Shown in pieces: positions 9,204 through 19,565 of a stretch of DNA of 64,000 nt (position 1 is the stretch's first letter; every line of letters begins with the position of its first letter). Origin of the DNA: Chitiniphilus purpureus (GTDB lineage Bacteria; Pseudomonadota; Gammaproteobacteria; Burkholderiales; Chitinibacteraceae); NCBI RefSeq assembly GCF_025642115.1, contig NZ_CP106753.1:1821501-1885500 (forward strand), read 5' to 3'. The notes beneath the pieces are model-generated. The model searched no databases. It worked only from the letters and a program-made list of their open reading frames with translations, and had not been told where the DNA came from. The translations under genes and the position numbers were made by a program.

Positions 9204-10096
9204 TGCCGCACGCAATATTGACGCTGGAGCCTGCGCTATTGGATGAGGCGGCGCTGCACGACTGGCCACTGCCACAGCCCGATGCCAGCGGTGACAAGGA
9301 GTCGCGTGGGCATGTGCTGGTGGTGGGCGGCAGTGTCCAGATGCCAGGCGCCGTGGTACTTGCAGCCACCGCCGCGTTGCGTGCCGGTGCCGGCAAGCTC
9401 ACCGTGGCGACGACCGCACCCGCTGCACCGATGGCGGCAGCCATGTTGCCTGAGGCCAGGGTGATCGCGCTGCCGGAAACCCAGCAGGGTGGCCTGGCAC
9501 CGGAAGGGGCCGCGGCGCTGAACGACCTGCTCCCGAGAGTTGATGCGCTGCTGATCGGTCCGGGCATGCAGGACGAAGCCGCCGCTGCCGCCCTGGTCAA
9601 CGCGGTACTGCCCGCGCTGGGGACGTTGCCATTGGTGCTGGATGCGACGGCCATGGCCGGCTGGACGTGGCAGCCGCCCCGCGAGGGCAACGTGCTGCTC
9701 ACGCCGCATGCAGGGGAGCTGGCGCATCTGACCGAGCTGGACAAGGCCGAGGTGCTGAAGGATCCGCTTGGCGCTGTCCGCACCGCCGCTGCCCGCTGGG
9801 GTGCAACGGTGGTGCTCAAGGGTGCCGTCACCCACATCGCCCGCCCGGACGGCCGGATCTGGCGCCACCAGGGGGGCAATGCGGGGCTCGGTGTCTCCGG
9901 TTCCGGCGACGTGCTGGCCGGCGTCATCGCCGGATTGGCCGCACGCGGGGCAACCTTGGAACAGGCGGCCGCCTGGGGCGTGGCAATGCATGCGCAGGCC
10001 GGCGAAGCGCTGGCGGCGCGTATCGGCCCCTTGGGCTATCTGGCACGCGAAATCGCCGATGAAATCCCGCGGCGCCTTGCCAGGCACTGCCCGTAA
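9200..10096 (+). CDS. nnrD: ADP-dependent NAD(P)H-hydrate dehydratase, stand-alone
   Basis: A 298-residue member of the YjeF C-terminal/ribokinase-like family that repairs hydrated NADH and NADPH (NAD(P)HX) in the cytosol using ADP. Seen motifs are HVLVVGGSVQMPGA near the N-terminus, LLTPHAGELAHL, and the phosphate-binding GSGDVLAGVIAGLAARG near residue 235-251. In E. coli this domain is fused to the NnrE epimerase. Here the epimerase domain is absent, so it must be encoded elsewhere. Translation is coupled to the preceding phosphatase gene. Confidence 0.9.
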   Translation: MMPHAILTLEPALLDEAALHDWPLPQPDASGDKESRGHVLVVGGSVQMPGAVVLAATAALRAGAGKLTVATTAPAAPMAAAMLPEARVIALPETQQGGLAPEGAAALNDLLPRVDALLIGPGMQDEAAAAALVNAVLPALGTLPLVLDATAMAGWTWQPPREGNVLLTPHAGELAHLTELDKAEVLKDPLGAVRTAAARWGATVVLKGAVTHIARPDGRIWRHQGGNAGLGVSGSGDVLAGVIAGLAARGATLEQAAAWGVAMHAQAGEALAARIGPLGYLAREIADEIPRRLARHCP

Positions 10097-10134
10097 CGCG
10101 GCCTGCACAGGCCATGCCATGCCCGGCGCTATGA

Positions 10135-10569
10135 TCAGGCCGAGTTGCGGGGCCGTTCCCGATCAAGGGTCTGCAACACGTCGTCCAGCCGCTCGTGTGT
10201 TTTGGAAGCAATCTCCACGTATTGCCGCTTCAACTCGGCCAATTCCTGATCGTCCAGTTCCTCGGCCTGGATCATCTGATTGCGCGCGCCATGCACGGCT
10301 CGGATCAGCTCGTCCAGCTTGAGTTGCAGCGCCTGGGTATCGCGGTTCTGGGTGTGCTGGATCAGGAATACCATCAGAAAGGTGATGATGGTGGTGCCGG
10401 TGTTGATCACCAGCTGCCAGGTATCGGAGAAATCGAACAGCGGGCCGGTCACGATCCAGATCAACACCAGCGCTGCCGCCAGCAGAAAGGTGCGTGGCGC
10501 CCCGGAGGCGACGGCTGCCCATTGGGCAAAACGATTGAACAGGGCGGGGCCCGGGCGACCCCGCTTCAT
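10135..10569 (-). CDS. low-affinity iron permease family membrane protein
   Basis: A 144-residue protein with two membrane segments (about residues 25-43 and 55-75) followed by a long helical hydrophilic tail (QLKLDELIRA ... LDDQELAELKRQY). This pattern matches the Iron_permease family (PF04120), named after yeast Fet4. The bacterial members are much shorter than Fet4 and iron transport has not been shown for most. The start is at the ATG with complement 10567-10569 (MKRGRPGPALFNRFAQ), which fits family length; the frame is open further upstream. Confidence 0.82.
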   Translation of the reverse strand: MKRGRPGPALFNRFAQWAAVASGAPRTFLLAAALVLIWIVTGPLFDFSDTWQLVINTGTTIITFLMVFLIQHTQNRDTQALQLKLDELIRAVHGARNQMIQAEELDDQELAELKRQYVEIASKTHERLDDVLQTLDRERPRNSA

Positions 10570-10722
10570 GGCTGTTCCTCCCCAAGTGATCGGGTGGCAG
10601 GCCCAGGCGGGTGGGGCGAAGGATGGCGGCAAAAGCAGACCATGGCATCGATCGGAAAAGAAGACAGCCTGGATACAAGCACCTTTCATGCCATTGCGAT
10701 CGGAATGGAATTTGCATGAGCA

Positions 10723-10747
10723 GGGCTTTTCCGAACGAGAAAGGCCC
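10723..10747 (+). promoter_or_regulatory. hairpin occluding the Shine-Dalgarno of the PNPOx gene
   Basis: A 9-bp stem with one G-T wobble pairs 10723-10731 with 10739-10747 around a 7-nt loop. The right arm contains the only purine-rich Shine-Dalgarno candidate (AGAAAGG) before the ATG at 10753. In the mRNA this would mask ribosome binding, as in RNA thermometers or other translational switches. The effect is inferred. Confidence 0.45.
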
Positions 10748-10752
10748 CGATC

Positions 10753-11253
10753 ATGGATGAGCATCACCCCGACCGACAGGCACTCCAGGCGCAGCTGGCG
10801 CATTTCCGCTTTGGCATGCTGACTACTTTCGATGCCGAACTGGGCCAGCTGCGCAGCCGGCCGATGACCAATCAGCAGTTGGAATTCGACGGCACGCTGT
10901 GGTTCTTCACCGCCGACACCACCGGCACCTACCGTGAGGTGACGCGCGAACATCACGTCAACCTCAGCTACGCCGATCCGGATGCGATGCGCTTCGTCTC
11001 GGTTTCGGGCCTCGCTTCGGTGGTGCGTGACCGCGAGCGCGCCAGCGCCTTATGGAGCCCGGTCTATCAGGCGTTCTTCCCCGGCGGCCTGGACGATCCG
11101 CATCTGGTGCTGCTGCGCGTCGACATCACCCAAGCCGAGTACTGGGAGGCGTCCTCCGGCCGTATGGTGCAGTTGTACCGGCTGGCCAAGGCGGCATTGA
11201 CCGGCCGGCCGGCTGACCTGGGCACCGAACACCGCCGGCTCGACCGGATCTAG
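10753..11253 (+). CDS. pyridoxamine 5'-phosphate oxidase-like protein (general stress protein 26 type)
   Basis: A 166-residue split-barrel flavin/FMN-binding-type protein. The pattern FGMLTTFDAELGQLRSRPM, the segment LWFFTADTTGTYREV and the C-terminal EYWEASSGRMVQLY match the pyridoxamine 5'-phosphate oxidase-like general stress protein 26 family. These proteins bind FMN or related cofactors and are often stress-induced; the reaction is unknown. A hairpin that may control translation lies immediately upstream, and a possible terminator follows. Confidence 0.85.
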   Translation: MDEHHPDRQALQAQLAHFRFGMLTTFDAELGQLRSRPMTNQQLEFDGTLWFFTADTTGTYREVTREHHVNLSYADPDAMRFVSVSGLASVVRDRERASALWSPVYQAFFPGGLDDPHLVLLRVDITQAEYWEASSGRMVQLYRLAKAALTGRPADLGTEHRRLDRI

Positions 11254-11294
11254 GGGTCTGGACTCTGCTCTTCCAGCATGGCGCCCACCGCTGT

Positions 11295-11334
11295 CCGGCA
11301 CTACCGGTGTTGAAGGGGGTGCCGGGCAGTTTTT
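11295..11334 (+). terminator. possible intrinsic terminator after PNPOx gene
   Basis: A 7-bp stem (11295-11301 with 11319-11325), a long 17-nt loop, and a run of five T at 11330-11334. The long loop and the 4-nt gap before the T-run make this tentative. Confidence 0.35.
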
Positions 11335-11432
11335 ACACCGGATTGCGCAAAGCCTGCATGGCGCCGCAACGGGGTGCTGCGGCTTTTCAGACCGGTAGCC
11401 GGTGCCGCGCTGGCGAGCGATGATGGGGGACT

Positions 11433-12095
11433 TCAGCCGCGCACTGGCGGCACCGGCCATACCTGCCCGTCCCCAACCAGATAGATCCGGCGCCCAGGCG
11501 CCGATGCCACGGTCCAACTGCCGGTGAAGTCACCGAAGGCCGGCAGCACGCCAAGATCGTCCTCGATACTGAAGCAGGGCAGGCGCACCCGGTCGCGCCC
11601 CGGGCCTTGCAGCACATAGGCCGGATGTACATGTCCGGCCAGCACGATCCGGCCCGGCTCGCGGTGCGGTTCGTGCCGCAGCAGAAACGGTCCGGCCGGC
11701 TGCTCGGCCACCGTGTCGATCCCGAGCGCGTCCGGCAGCGGGCCGGCATGGCGGTCATGGTTGCCGCGTACCAGCAGGCAGTCCAGCCCCGGATGCCGGG
11801 CCCGCCAGGCGGCCAGGCGCTCCAGCAGCGCCGGTGTCAGTGCTTCGCGGGCGTGCAGCAGGTCGCCAAGGAAGATGAGGCTGGTGGTTTCGTATCGCGC
11901 CAGCACAGCGTCGAGCCGCGCCAGATTGGTCGCGGTGGTGCCATCGGGGACCGGCTGGCCGCGGGCGCGGAATGTCGCTGCCTTGCCCAGGTGCAGATCG
12001 GCAAGCAGCAGCAGACGCCGGGCTGGCCAGTACAGGGCCTTGTCCGGCAGCAGCCAGAGTGTTTCGCCGGCCAGCGACAGTGCCAGATGGCTCAT
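11433..12095 (-). CDS. pdeM: ligase-associated DNA damage response endonuclease PdeM
   Basis: A 220-residue calcineurin-like metallophosphoesterase. Metal-binding motifs are visible in order: LLADLHLGK (Asp33, His35), FLGDLLH, RGNHD and GHVHPAY. This set and the genomic context match PdeM, the phosphoesterase of the Lhr/ligase repair cassette. It is the last gene of the minus-strand operon and its ATG overlaps the helicase stop by 4 bp. Its substrate is probably a DNA end or nucleic-acid phosphodiester, which is inference from the cassette. Confidence 0.9.
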   Translation of the reverse strand: MSHLALSLAGETLWLLPDKALYWPARRLLLLADLHLGKAATFRARGQPVPDGTTATNLARLDAVLARYETTSLIFLGDLLHAREALTPALLERLAAWRARHPGLDCLLVRGNHDRHAGPLPDALGIDTVAEQPAGPFLLRHEPHREPGRIVLAGHVHPAYVLQGPGRDRVRLPCFSIEDDLGVLPAFGDFTGSWTVASAPGRRIYLVGDGQVWPVPPVRG

Positions 12096-14608
12096 GGGCG
12101 GCGGCGCCTGCGCGGCGGGGCCACTGCGGCCGGCTGCTCGAAGGCGAGCGACGCGGCCACATCCGTCGTCGCCTCGCCCCCGGCGGCGCGTTCGAGTTCC
12201 GCCAGCATGCGGGCGATGCGCTCGGCCAGTTTTTCCGAGCCCAACCGCTCGCGAAAGCGCGCCACCATCAGTGGAAAGGCAAAGGGCGTCGGCCGTTTGA
12301 GCGCCTGGTGCACTAGGCGGCGCGTGCGCAATGTGGCAAGCGTTTCGGCCAGCCGCTGCCCTTCCAGCTCCTGCCACAGCACCTCATGCTCGGCCTGTGC
12401 CAGCAGCCGGTTGTCCGGGTCGTGCTGCCGGAATACCTCGTAGAACAGGCTGGATGAAGCCTGCAACTGGCGCGCGCTTTTGGCCGCGCCGGGGTAGCCG
12501 TTGAACACCAGCCCCGAGATCCGGGCGATTTCGCGAAAGCGCCGCTGCGCCAGTTCGCCGGCGTTCAGACCGGCAAGCAGATCCTGCAGCAGCCCGGCGT
12601 CATCGAACAGCGCCGGCTGCAACCGGGCCGGCCAATCGATGGCGGTGGCGGACAGCAGCTCAAGGCCGTAGTCATTCACCGAGATCGAGAACGTGACCGG
12701 TTGCTGCCGGGCAAGGCGCCAACCGAGCAGGCTGGCCAGCCCCAGATGCACCTGCCGACCGGCGAACGGGTAGAGAAACAGGTGCCAGCCTTCGCGCGAG
12801 CGCAATGATTCGGCCAGCAGCGTATCCCGGCCCGGCAGGGCGGACCAGGCGGCCTGCAGCGAAAGCAGCGGGGCTGCGCAGCGCAGCTCCGGGCTGTCCA
12901 GTTGCCCGGCCGCCGCGTGTTCCAGCTGCGCGAGCATCGCGTCTGCCAGCTCAGTGGAAAGCGGCATGCGTCCGCCGTTCCAGCGCGGCACCGCCGCACG
13001 GGCCCCGCCTGCCAGTCGCACGTAGGCCACCATGCCATGCACCCGGACCAGTTCCAGCAGACGCCCGGCGAACAGGAATGCCTCGCCCGGCCTGAGCCGT
13101 GCGATGAAGCTTTCCTCCACTGTGCCGAGCCGACCTCCGCGCAGAAACTGCACCGTCACGCCGGCGTCGCTGACGATGGTGCCGATGCCCATCCGGTGCC
13201 GCCTTGCCACCTGCGCGTCGGGCACGCGCCAGTCGCCGGCATCGTCCGGCGCCACCCGGCGATATTCCGGATACGCGTGCAACGAAGGGCCCCCCTGACG
13301 CACGAAGGCCAGCGCCCATTGCCACTCGTCGTCGGCAAGCTCGCGATAGGCCCAGGTGCTGCGGATCTCGGGCAGCAGGGTCTCGGGGCGGAATCCGCCG
13401 CCGAGCGCAACGGTGACCAGATGCTGCACCAAGACATCCAGCGGTTTCTCCGGCGAGCGGCGCGCTTCGAGCTGGCCGGCCTTTGCCGCCTGTCGTGCCG
13501 CGGCGGCTTCGATCAGCTCCAGGCTGTGCGTGGGCACCAGCGTGATCCGGGGCCGGCGCCCCGGGGCGTGGCCGGCGCGGCCGGCGCGCTGCAGCAAGCG
13601 CGCCACGCCTTTGACCGACCCGATCTGCAGTACGCGCTCCACCGGCGAGAAGTCCACCCCCAGATCCAGGCTGCTGGTACAGACCACTGCCTTGAGCCGG
13701 CCCTGCTTCAACCCCTGTTCCACCCAGTCGCGTACCTCGCGGTCGAGCGAGCCGTGGTGCAACGCGATCAGGCCGGCCCAATCGGGGCGTGCCTCGAGCA
13801 GGGCCTGGTACCAGCGTTCGGCTTGCGAGCGGGTATTCAGGAACACCAGGCTGCTGCCGGCGGCCTCAAGCTCGGTGATGAGCGCCGGCAGCATGCGCAA
13901 CCCAAGGTGACCAGCCCAGGGAAAGCGTTCCGGCCGGGCCGGCAGCAGGGTGTCGATCTGCGGCAGCCGGTCCGACCGGCCCTCCACCAGCCGGCCCGTG
14001 GCGCCGCCCAGCAGCACCGCCGAGGCGTGTGCGAGATCGCCGAGCGTCGCCGAGAGCCCCCAGGTCAGCAGCGTCGGATTCCATTGCCGCAATCGGGCCA
14101 ATGCGAGCTGGACCTGTACCCCGCGTTTGTTGCCCAGCAGTTCATGCCACTCGTCGACGACCACCATGCGTACCGAACGCAACGCTGCGCGCGCATCCGC
14201 GCGGGCCAGCAGCAGCGACAGGCTTTCGGGGGTGGTGATCAGTGCACTGGGCAGCCGCCGCGCCTGCCGGGCCCGCTCGGCGCTGCCGGTATCACCGGTG
14301 CGCAGACCCAGGGTCCAGCCGGGTGCGAGCGCCGCCATTGGTTCGGCCAGGGCCCGCTCGGTATCGCTGGCTAGCGCGCGCATCGGGGTCAGCCACAGCA
14401 CCGTGAGCGGTGCCGCGGCGGCCGGATCGGCAAAGCGTGCCAGCGCCGCCAGCCAGACCGCATGGGTCTTGCCGGCGCCGGTGCCGGCATGCAGCAGCCC
14501 GGATTCACCCTCTGCCACCGCCCGCCATACCGTGCGTTGGAACGGGAACGGCCGCCAGCCACGGGTGGCCAGCCAGTCCTGCGGGCGGGTCGGCCGGGCC
14601 CTGGTCAT
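12092..14608 (-). CDS. ligase-associated DNA damage response DEXH-box helicase (Lhr-Core type)
   Basis: An 838-residue superfamily 2 helicase. Walker A AGTGAGKT is at residues 41-48 and the DEXH box is DEWH at 152-155. [10 protein letters not shown] and, in the second RecA domain, the GRAGHAPG motif follow. The rest is the winged-helix/Lhr-core extension. Lhr-Core proteins are 3'-to-5' DNA translocases that unwind RNA:DNA hybrids. This protein lacks the very long C-terminal region of full-length Lhr. It is coupled by 4-bp overlaps to the ligase upstream and PdeM downstream. Confidence 0.92.
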   Translation of the reverse strand: MTRARPTRPQDWLATRGWRPFPFQRTVWRAVAEGESGLLHAGTGAGKTHAVWLAALARFADPAAAAPLTVLWLTPMRALASDTERALAEPMAALAPGWTLGLRTGDTGSAERARQARRLPSALITTPESLSLLLARADARAALRSVRMVVVDEWHELLGNKRGVQVQLALARLRQWNPTLLTWGLSATLGDLAHASAVLLGGATGRLVEGRSDRLPQIDTLLPARPERFPWAGHLGLRMLPALITELEAAGSSLVFLNTRSQAERWYQALLEARPDWAGLIALHHGSLDREVRDWVEQGLKQGRLKAVVCTSSLDLGVDFSPVERVLQIGSVKGVARLLQRAGRAGHAPGRRPRITLVPTHSLELIEAAAARQAAKAGQLEARRSPEKPLDVLVQHLVTVALGGGFRPETLLPEIRSTWAYRELADDEWQWALAFVRQGGPSLHAYPEYRRVAPDDAGDWRVPDAQVARRHRMGIGTIVSDAGVTVQFLRGGRLGTVEESFIARLRPGEAFLFAGRLLELVRVHGMVAYVRLAGGARAAVPRWNGGRMPLSTELADAMLAQLEHAAAGQLDSPELRCAAPLLSLQAAWSALPGRDTLLAESLRSREGWHLFLYPFAGRQVHLGLASLLGWRLARQQPVTFSISVNDYGLELLSATAIDWPARLQPALFDDAGLLQDLLAGLNAGELAQRRFREIARISGLVFNGYPGAAKSARQLQASSSLFYEVFRQHDPDNRLLAQAEHEVLWQELEGQRLAETLATLRTRRLVHQALKRPTPFAFPLMVARFRERLGSEKLAERIARMLAELERAAGGEATTDVAASLAFEQPAAVAPPRRRRRP

Positions 14609-16239
14609 GATCCGGCCGGCAGCAGGGCCTGCAGCGTGGCGAGGGTGTCGGCCTCGGCGATCGGCTTGTCGTGCCGCCAGCGCAGGATGCGTGGAAAGCG
14701 CACCGCCACGCCGCTCTTGTGCCGGGTGCTGCGTGCAATGCCTTCGAAGCCCAGCTCGAATACCAGGGCTGGCGTCACGCTGCGTACCGGGCCGAACTTT
14801 TCCACGGTATGGCGGCGGATGTACTGATCGACGTCGCGGATCTCCTCATCGGTGAGGCCCGAATACGCCTTGGCGAACGGCACCAGCTGGCGCTGTGGAC
14901 CGTCGCCATCCCAGACGGCGAAGGTGTAGTCGGTATACAGGCTGGCGCGGCGGCCATGTCCGGCCTGGGCATAGATCAGCACCGCGTCCACCGAGTAGGG
15001 GTCGATCTTCCATTTCCACCACACGCCCACATCCTTGGTGCGGCCCGCCCCGTAGGCGCTGGCCAGCGCCTTGAGCATCACCCCTTCCACACCCAGCGAC
15101 CGTGATTGTCCGCGCAGTGCAGCCAGCGCCGGCCAATCGGCCGCCTGCAGCAGCGGCGAGCAGCGCAGTGCGGGTGCGGCACGCGCGGCCAGCACCGCTT
15201 CCAGCTGGGCGCGGCGCGTCTGCAGCGGCCGCGCCCGCCAGTCCTCGCCTTGCCATTCGAGCAGGTCATAGGCGAGCAGGGCCGCCGGCGCCTCGCGCAG
15301 CAACGCAGCGCCCAGTGTCTTGCGGCCGATACGCTGCTGCAACAGCGCGAACGGCTGCACCTGTCCATCGCGCCAGATCACGATCTCGCCGTCGAGCACG
15401 GTGCCGTCGGGCAGCCCTTCGGCCAGTGCCGCCAATTCCGGAAAACGCTCGGTGACCAGTTCCTCGCCACGTGACCACAGCCAGCAGGTCCCATCGCGCT
15501 TGACCAGCTGGGCGCGGATGCCATCCCATTTCCACTCGGCCTGCCAGGCGGCGAGCGGCCCAAGCTGGGCCGCCGGGTCCCCCTGCAATGGATGGGCGAG
15601 GAAAAACGGGTAGGGCGCCCCGCCACGGCGCGTGGTGGCGTCCGGCGGCGCGATCAGTGCCTGGAATTGCTCGGCGCCCGGCCGTGCGGCGAGGTGGGTG
15701 TAGGCCACCAGCCGTTGCGCCACGAGTTTGGCATCCACCCCGGCCACCGCGGCCAGTGCCCGCGTCACCAGCAGCCGGGAGACGCCGACGCGCAGGCTGC
15801 CGGTGATCAGCTTGGTGGCAACGAACACGCCTTGCCGGTCCAATTGCCGCCACAGCTGCGACAGGCGTGTCGCCAGCGCGTCGGGCGCCATGCCACGCAG
15901 CGGCAGCAGACGCTGCTCCAGCCACCCGGCCAGGCCCGCCCCTTCCTCGTCGGCACCGTCGCCGGCCGGCACCACCAGCGCGATGGTCTCCGCCAGATCC
16001 CCCACGGCGTGGTAGCACTCGTCGAACAGCCATTCCGGCAGGCCCGCCGCTTCGCGTGCCAACTGGCGCAGCAGTTTCGCCGGCACCAGTTGGCGCGGTT
16101 TGCCGCCGGCGAGGAAGTACACCGCCCACGCGGCGTCCTCGGGGGGCGCACTGGCGAAATAGGTTTGCAGGGCGGCGAGCTTGGCGTTGCTGGACGTAGT
16201 GGCATCCAGCGCTGCATAAAGCTGGGCGAACCGCTTCAT
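14605..16239 (-). CDS. ATP-dependent DNA ligase of the Lhr repair cassette
   Basis: A 544-residue ATP-dependent DNA ligase. An N-terminal helical DNA-binding domain (about 1-200) is followed by the nucleotidyltransferase core with motif I EWKWDGIR (adenylated Lys237), VLDGEIVIW (motif III region), [10 protein letters not shown] (motif IV) and [18 protein letters not shown] (motif V). The family seals nicks and strand breaks in duplex DNA. It is coupled to the exonuclease upstream (4-bp overlap) and the helicase downstream (4-bp overlap), matching the conserved exonuclease-ligase-helicase-phosphoesterase cassette. Confidence 0.93.
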   Translation of the reverse strand: MKRFAQLYAALDATTSSNAKLAALQTYFASAPPEDAAWAVYFLAGGKPRQLVPAKLLRQLAREAAGLPEWLFDECYHAVGDLAETIALVVPAGDGADEEGAGLAGWLEQRLLPLRGMAPDALATRLSQLWRQLDRQGVFVATKLITGSLRVGVSRLLVTRALAAVAGVDAKLVAQRLVAYTHLAARPGAEQFQALIAPPDATTRRGGAPYPFFLAHPLQGDPAAQLGPLAAWQAEWKWDGIRAQLVKRDGTCWLWSRGEELVTERFPELAALAEGLPDGTVLDGEIVIWRDGQVQPFALLQQRIGRKTLGAALLREAPAALLAYDLLEWQGEDWRARPLQTRRAQLEAVLAARAAPALRCSPLLQAADWPALAALRGQSRSLGVEGVMLKALASAYGAGRTKDVGVWWKWKIDPYSVDAVLIYAQAGHGRRASLYTDYTFAVWDGDGPQRQLVPFAKAYSGLTDEEIRDVDQYIRRHTVEKFGPVRSVTPALVFELGFEGIARSTRHKSGVAVRFPRILRWRHDKPIAEADTLATLQALLPAGS

Positions 16240-17243
16240 GCCGCCACTCCGATCGGTGTGTCATCCTCGTCGCCGTATTCGGTCTGCAGGGTCTGCGCCG
16301 CCAGGCCCTCGGTTTCGCACAGCCAGCGCACCAGCGGCCCGCTCTGGCCGTGGGTGACGAAGACACGCTCGGCGCCGGTGGCGGCGATGGCGGTCAGCAG
16401 GCCCGGCCAGTCGGCATGGTCGGAGACCACGAATCCACGATCGACAGCGCGCCGGCGCCGTGCGCCGCGCAGTTGCATCCAGCCACTGGCGAAGGCATCG
16501 GCGTAGTCGCCGAAGCGCCGCAGCCACGGGCTGTTCTGCGCCGATGGCGGTGCCAGCACCAAGGCGTGTTTCAAACCGGCCGGATCGACCTCGGCGACCG
16601 ACCGGGTCGGCGGCAGCGCAACACCTGCCGTGCGATAGACCGCGTTGAGCGGCTCGACGGCGCCGTGCGCGACCAGCGGGCCGATGGCCGGATCCAGGCC
16701 GGCCAGGATGCGTTGTGCTTTGCCCAGGGCGTAGCAGAACAACACCGAGGTGCGGCCCTGTGCCGCGTTGCCGCGCCACCAGTCGTTGATCTGCGCGAAA
16801 AGCGCCGCCTGCGGCTGCCAGCGATAGATGGGCAGACCGAAGGTCGATTCGGTGATGAAGGCATTGCAGCGGACCGGCTCGAACGGGGCGCAGGTGGCAT
16901 CGGCTTCCACCTTGTAGTCACCCGAGGCAACCCAGACCTCGCCGCCATGCTCCAGCCGCACCTGCGCCGAGCCCAGCACGTGCCCCGCCGGATGCAGGCT
17001 CAGCCGTACACCGTGATGCAGGATGGACGTGCCGTAGGGCAGGGTCTCCAGCGAGATCCCGCCCAGCCGCGCGCGCAGGACGCCTGCGCCGGGCGCCGCG
17101 GCAAGGTAGTGGGCGTGACCCACACGGGCGTGGTCGCCATGGCCATGGGTGATCACGGCGCGTTCCACCGGCCGCCAGGGATCGATGTAGAAATCGCCGG
17201 CCGGGCAGTACAGCCCTTGCGGCCGTGCAACGATAAGCGCCAT
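16236..17243 (-). CDS. ligase-associated DNA damage response exonuclease (MBL fold)
   Basis: A 335-residue metallo-beta-lactamase-fold nuclease. The zinc motif HGHGDH is at residues 33-38, with further ligands likely in the PAGHVLGSAQ and VSDHADWPG segments. It belongs to the SNM1/Artemis-like exonucleases linked to DNA ligase. It is the first gene of the four-gene repair operon. The ATG at 17243 was chosen because MALIVARPQGLYCPAGDFYIDP is the typical N-terminus; the frame stays open upstream. The 213-bp divergent gap to upp must hold the operon promoter. Confidence 0.92.
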   Translation of the reverse strand: MALIVARPQGLYCPAGDFYIDPWRPVERAVITHGHGDHARVGHAHYLAAAPGAGVLRARLGGISLETLPYGTSILHHGVRLSLHPAGHVLGSAQVRLEHGGEVWVASGDYKVEADATCAPFEPVRCNAFITESTFGLPIYRWQPQAALFAQINDWWRGNAAQGRTSVLFCYALGKAQRILAGLDPAIGPLVAHGAVEPLNAVYRTAGVALPPTRSVAEVDPAGLKHALVLAPPSAQNSPWLRRFGDYADAFASGWMQLRGARRRRAVDRGFVVSDHADWPGLLTAIAATGAERVFVTHGQSGPLVRWLCETEGLAAQTLQTEYGDEDDTPIGVAA

Positions 17244-17456
17244 GGCGTTCCTGTCACGCGGATGCGGATGTGAGGATGGACCGGCCGGCAGCCCGCGTTG
17301 TTCGGTGTATTTTGCGCTTGCCTGCGCCGCATTTGCGCCCATGGCACAGGCATGACCCGGCTGGTGGGCGTGGCAAGCGCCCTAGCGTGTTTCGCCAATG
17401 GCACGCTCAAGGCCGCCACTTACAATGGAAGGGTTTGCCCTTCACCCGGAACCGCC

Positions 17457-18083
17457 ATGCAGATCACCATCGTCGATCACCCACTGGTCCAGCACAAGCT
17501 GGCGCTGTTGCGCGAAGCGGATGTCAGCACCAACAAGTTCCGCCTGCTCACCGAAGAGCTGGCACGCCTGCTGGCCTACGAGGCCACCCGTGATCTGGCG
17601 CTGGAACCCACGTCGATCCAGGGCTGGTGCGGCGAAGTGACGGTGCGCAAGATCAAGGGCAAGAAGCTGACAGTGGTACCCATCCTGCGCGCGGGGCTGG
17701 GCATGCTGGGCGGCGTGCTCGATCTGGTGCCCTCGGCCAAGATCAGCGTGGTGGGGCTGGCGCGCAACGAAGAGACGCTGCAGCCCGAGCCGTACTTCGA
17801 GAAGTTTGTCGGCAGCCTGGATGACAGGCTGGCACTGATCATCGATCCCATGCTTGCCACCGGTGGTTCGATGGTCGCCACCATCGACATGCTCAAACGC
17901 AAGGGCTGCCAGCACATCAAGGCGATCGTGATGGTGGCCGCGCCCGAAGGGGTTCGGCTCGTCAATGCCTGCCATCCAGACGTGCCGCTCTACTGCGCCG
18001 CATTGGACAGCCATCTGGACGAGCATGGCTACATCATTCCGGGGTTGGGCGACGCCGGCGACAAGATCTTCGGCACCAAGTAA
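17457..18083 (+). CDS. upp: uracil phosphoribosyltransferase
   Basis: A 208-residue salvage enzyme that makes UMP from uracil and PRPP in the cytosol. The PRPP-binding loop is [13 protein letters not shown] around residues 125-137 and the uracil-binding C-terminal segment is [16 protein letters not shown]. The length is standard. A TACAAT -10-like hexamer lies at 17421-17426, about 30 bp before the ATG. It is followed, 155 bp later, by the uracil permease gene on the same strand. Confidence 0.97.
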   Translation: MQITIVDHPLVQHKLALLREADVSTNKFRLLTEELARLLAYEATRDLALEPTSIQGWCGEVTVRKIKGKKLTVVPILRAGLGMLGGVLDLVPSAKISVVGLARNEETLQPEPYFEKFVGSLDDRLALIIDPMLATGGSMVATIDMLKRKGCQHIKAIVMVAAPEGVRLVNACHPDVPLYCAALDSHLDEHGYIIPGLGDAGDKIFGTK

Positions 18084-18238
18084 GCCCGGGTTGCGCGTGA
18101 TCATGGCGGCAGCATGTACTGCCCGCCGTTGCGCATGACGCGTGTGCCCAGCCCGCAGGGCTGCGCTATGGTGCCAGGCGCTGGCCGCGTCCGCCGTGAT
18201 CGGTGCGCAGCGGCGCAGATCCATAAAAGGGGGTTGAG

Positions 18239-19471
18239 ATGTTCGGAATACTGAAACAGGCGGTCTCCGGCGCGCAGATCCTGTTCGTCGCCTTCGGGGC
18301 CTTGGTGCTCGTGCCGCTGCTGACCGGGCTCAATCCGGCGATGGCGTTGTTGGGCGCAGGGGTGGGCACGCTGATCTTCCAGTGGCTGACCGGGCGGCAG
18401 GTGCCGATCTTCCTCGGCTCGTCGTTCGCGTTCATCGGGCCCATCATCGTCGCCATGCAGACCTGGGGCCAGGGCGCGACCCAGTTCGGGCTGATCGTCG
18501 CCGGCTTCATGTATTTCGTCGTCGCAGGGCTGATCCGGTGGCGCGGCATGGGCTTGATCAACCGGCTGCTGCCGCCGGTGGTGATCGGGCCGGTGATCAT
18601 GGTGATCGGGCTGTCGGTGGCTGTTGCCGCGTCGGGCATGGCCATGGGGCAGTCGGGCGGCAAGCAGCTCTTGCCCTACGGTGTCTCGCTGCTGCTTGCG
18701 ACGATTTCATTGGCGATTACCGTGGTCGTGGCGGTGTTCGCCGGCGGCATGCTGCGGCTGGTGCCCATCCTGTGCGGCGTCATCGTCGGGTACATCGCGG
18801 CGCTGGCGCTGGGCGTGGCCGATGTCTCGGCCGTTGCCGCGGCGCCATGGTTTGCAATGCCTGCCTGGGTGGCACCGGAGATCAGCTGGGCGGCGGCACT
18901 GTTCATGCTGCCGGTGGCGATCGCGCCGACCATCGAGCATATCGGCGCGGTGATGGCAGTGGGCAAGGTCGCCGGGCAGGACTACACGGTCAGGCCCGGC
19001 CTGCATCGCACGCTGGCCGGCGACGGCGTGGGGGTGTGCTTTGCCGGCTTTGTCGGCGGTCCGCCGATCACCACCTATTCCGAAGTGACCGGCGCGCTGA
19101 TGATCACCCGCAACTTCAACCCGGTGATCATGAGCTGGGCTGCGGTGCTGGCGGTGATCCTGGCGTTCTTCGGCAAGTTCAACGCCATCCTCACCTCGAT
19201 TCCGCTGCCGGTCATGGGCGGCATCATGGTGCTGCTGTTCGGCACCATCGCCAGCATCGGCCTCAAGACGCTGATCGATGCCAAGGTGGATCTGATGGCA
19301 CCGCGCAATCTGGTGATCGTCTCGGTGGTGCTGACCTGCGGCATCGGCGGCCTCACGCTCAGGCTCGGCGATTTCAGCCTCGCGGGGGTCGGCCTCGTCA
19401 GCATCCTTGCCATCGTGCTCAACCTCGTGCTGCCGCGTACCGCCGGGGCCGGGGCCGGGGCGACCCGGTGA
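18239..19471 (+). CDS. uraA: uracil-xanthine permease
   Basis: A 410-residue inner-membrane nucleobase transporter of the NCS2 family, with about 14 hydrophobic segments. Family motifs are FLGSSFAFIGPI, PVAIAPTIEHIGAV and GFVGGPPITTYSEVTGAL. A strong AAAAGGGGG Shine-Dalgarno precedes the ATG. Together with upp it forms a uracil uptake and salvage unit. An intrinsic terminator at 19523-19550 ends the unit. No convincing riboswitch or attenuator was seen in the 155-bp upp-uraA gap. Confidence 0.95.
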   Translation: MFGILKQAVSGAQILFVAFGALVLVPLLTGLNPAMALLGAGVGTLIFQWLTGRQVPIFLGSSFAFIGPIIVAMQTWGQGATQFGLIVAGFMYFVVAGLIRWRGMGLINRLLPPVVIGPVIMVIGLSVAVAASGMAMGQSGGKQLLPYGVSLLLATISLAITVVVAVFAGGMLRLVPILCGVIVGYIAALALGVADVSAVAAAPWFAMPAWVAPEISWAAALFMLPVAIAPTIEHIGAVMAVGKVAGQDYTVRPGLHRTLAGDGVGVCFAGFVGGPPITTYSEVTGALMITRNFNPVIMSWAAVLAVILAFFGKFNAILTSIPLPVMGGIMVLLFGTIASIGLKTLIDAKVDLMAPRNLVIVSVVLTCGIGGLTLRLGDFSLAGVGLVSILAIVLNLVLPRTAGAGAGATR

Positions 19472-19522
19472 GCCGCCGTGCCGGCATGAAGGGGCAGCGC
19501 TGAGCGCAGCGACGGGGCAAAT

Positions 19523-19550
19523 GAAAAGAGCGGGTGGTCCCGCTCTTTTC
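19523..19550. terminator. bidirectional intrinsic terminator
   Basis: A perfect 12-bp stem (19523-19534 with 19539-19550), a 4-nt loop, and A/T runs at both outer ends. It lies between convergent uraA and the Yip1 gene. Confidence 0.9.
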
Positions 19551-19565
19551 AATGCGCGCGTTGCC

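Noticed and set aside
18084..18238. Riboswitch or pyrimidine attenuator between upp and uraA
   Set aside because: Only a weak imperfect inverted repeat was visible, with no T-run or known aptamer-like pattern.
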